The notes under the pieces: generated by a model
Seen by the model: the letters and a program-made list of their open reading frames with translations, nothing else
The model's database searches: none
Told to the model about the DNA's origin: nothing
Source: an uncultured Collinsella sp.
GTDB taxonomy: Bacteria > Actinomycetota > Coriobacteriia > Coriobacteriales > Coriobacteriaceae
Reading direction: 5' to 3'
Length of the DNA: 23,088 nucleotides
Assembly: GCA_900542555.1 (NCBI GenBank)
Contig: UQNU01000038.1
Coordinates: forward strand, 1 to 23,088
Position numbers and translations under genes: made by a program
Shown: piece after piece, positions 23,041-23,088 of the stretch
How positions within the stretch are numbered: the stretch's first letter is position 1
Layout: every line of letters begins with the position of its first letter

Positions 23041-23088
23041 CTGTCTCTTATACACATCTGACGCTGCCGACGAAGCTAGAAGTGTAGA
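23041..23088 (+). other. Nextera (Tn5) sequencing adapter, not genomic
   Basis: CTGTCTCTTATACACATCT (23041-23059) is the Tn5 mosaic end, GACGCTGCCGACGA (23060-23073) the rest of the read-2-side adapter, AGCTAGAA (23074-23081) an 8-base index and GTGTAGA (23082-23088) the start of the P5 side. The order and lengths are exact for a Nextera library fragment. The index is the reverse complement of TTCTAGCT, which I recall as the S515 i5 index. These bases should be trimmed. Confidence 0.98.

Noticed and set aside
23041..23088. Last 16 codons as the C-terminal continuation of the SPFH protein
   Set aside because: The bases are Nextera adapter and index sequence; the peptide LLYTSDAADE is a known artefact.

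Overview
The window is a high-GC bacterial contig end whose gene content (phosphotransferase sugar uptake, GH1 and GH140 glycosidases, a membrane-bound LuxR regulator, many short hairpin repeats) suggests a gut actinobacterium of the Coriobacteriia, most likely Collinsella. That assignment is inferred from gene style and repeat character; there is no rRNA or other marker gene. The last 48 bases (23041-23088) are not genomic: they are Nextera/Tn5 sequencing adapter, so the final gene is cut there by the assembly.

Layout. 1-3042 (minus strand): a small lipoprotein, a stand-alone PTS glucose-family IIA protein and a GH1 6-phospho-beta-glucosidase, with a divergent RpiR-type sugar-phosphate regulator at 3245-4099. 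4102-5680: a class II Fic AMP-transferase gene of lower GC, enclosed by two copies of a ~98 bp hairpin repeat and preceded by repeated CTAATAAC boxes. 5749-6602: a structured repeat and pyrE. 6729-9807: a magnesium-transport P-type ATPase behind a long leader that holds a 23-codon upstream ORF with a near-ideal ribosome site. 9989-11533: a membrane-anchored LuxR regulator. 11850-18403: a carbohydrate locus consisting of a GH140 apiosidase-like enzyme and a PTS IIBC permease (minus), and, divergently, an alpha/beta-hydrolase esterase and a DUF1593 nucleoside-hydrolase-like protein (plus). The 490 bp divergent gap carries many GTAAAC/GTTTAC operator-like boxes. 18606-19946: an AAA_14/DUF4143 ATPase. 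20297-23040: zinc-ribbon protein, zinc-ribbon membrane protein and SPFH protein in one tight operon.

How the genes work together. The IIBC permease has no IIA domain, so the stand-alone IIA near the left end could donate phosphate to it as well as to another permease. The GH1 enzyme would hydrolyse imported phospho-beta-glucosides under RpiR control. The GH140, IIBC, esterase and DUF1593 genes look like one intracellular plant-glycoside regulon with shared operators. The zinc-ribbon/SPFH trio resembles membrane-stress modules such as Bacillus YdjG/YdjI.

The most distinctive content is non-coding. At least five families of intergenic hairpin repeats are present, one of them (copies at 1-105 and 5749-5915) with compensatory stem changes between copies. 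No CRISPR array, tRNA, rRNA, insertion sequence or prophage was seen.
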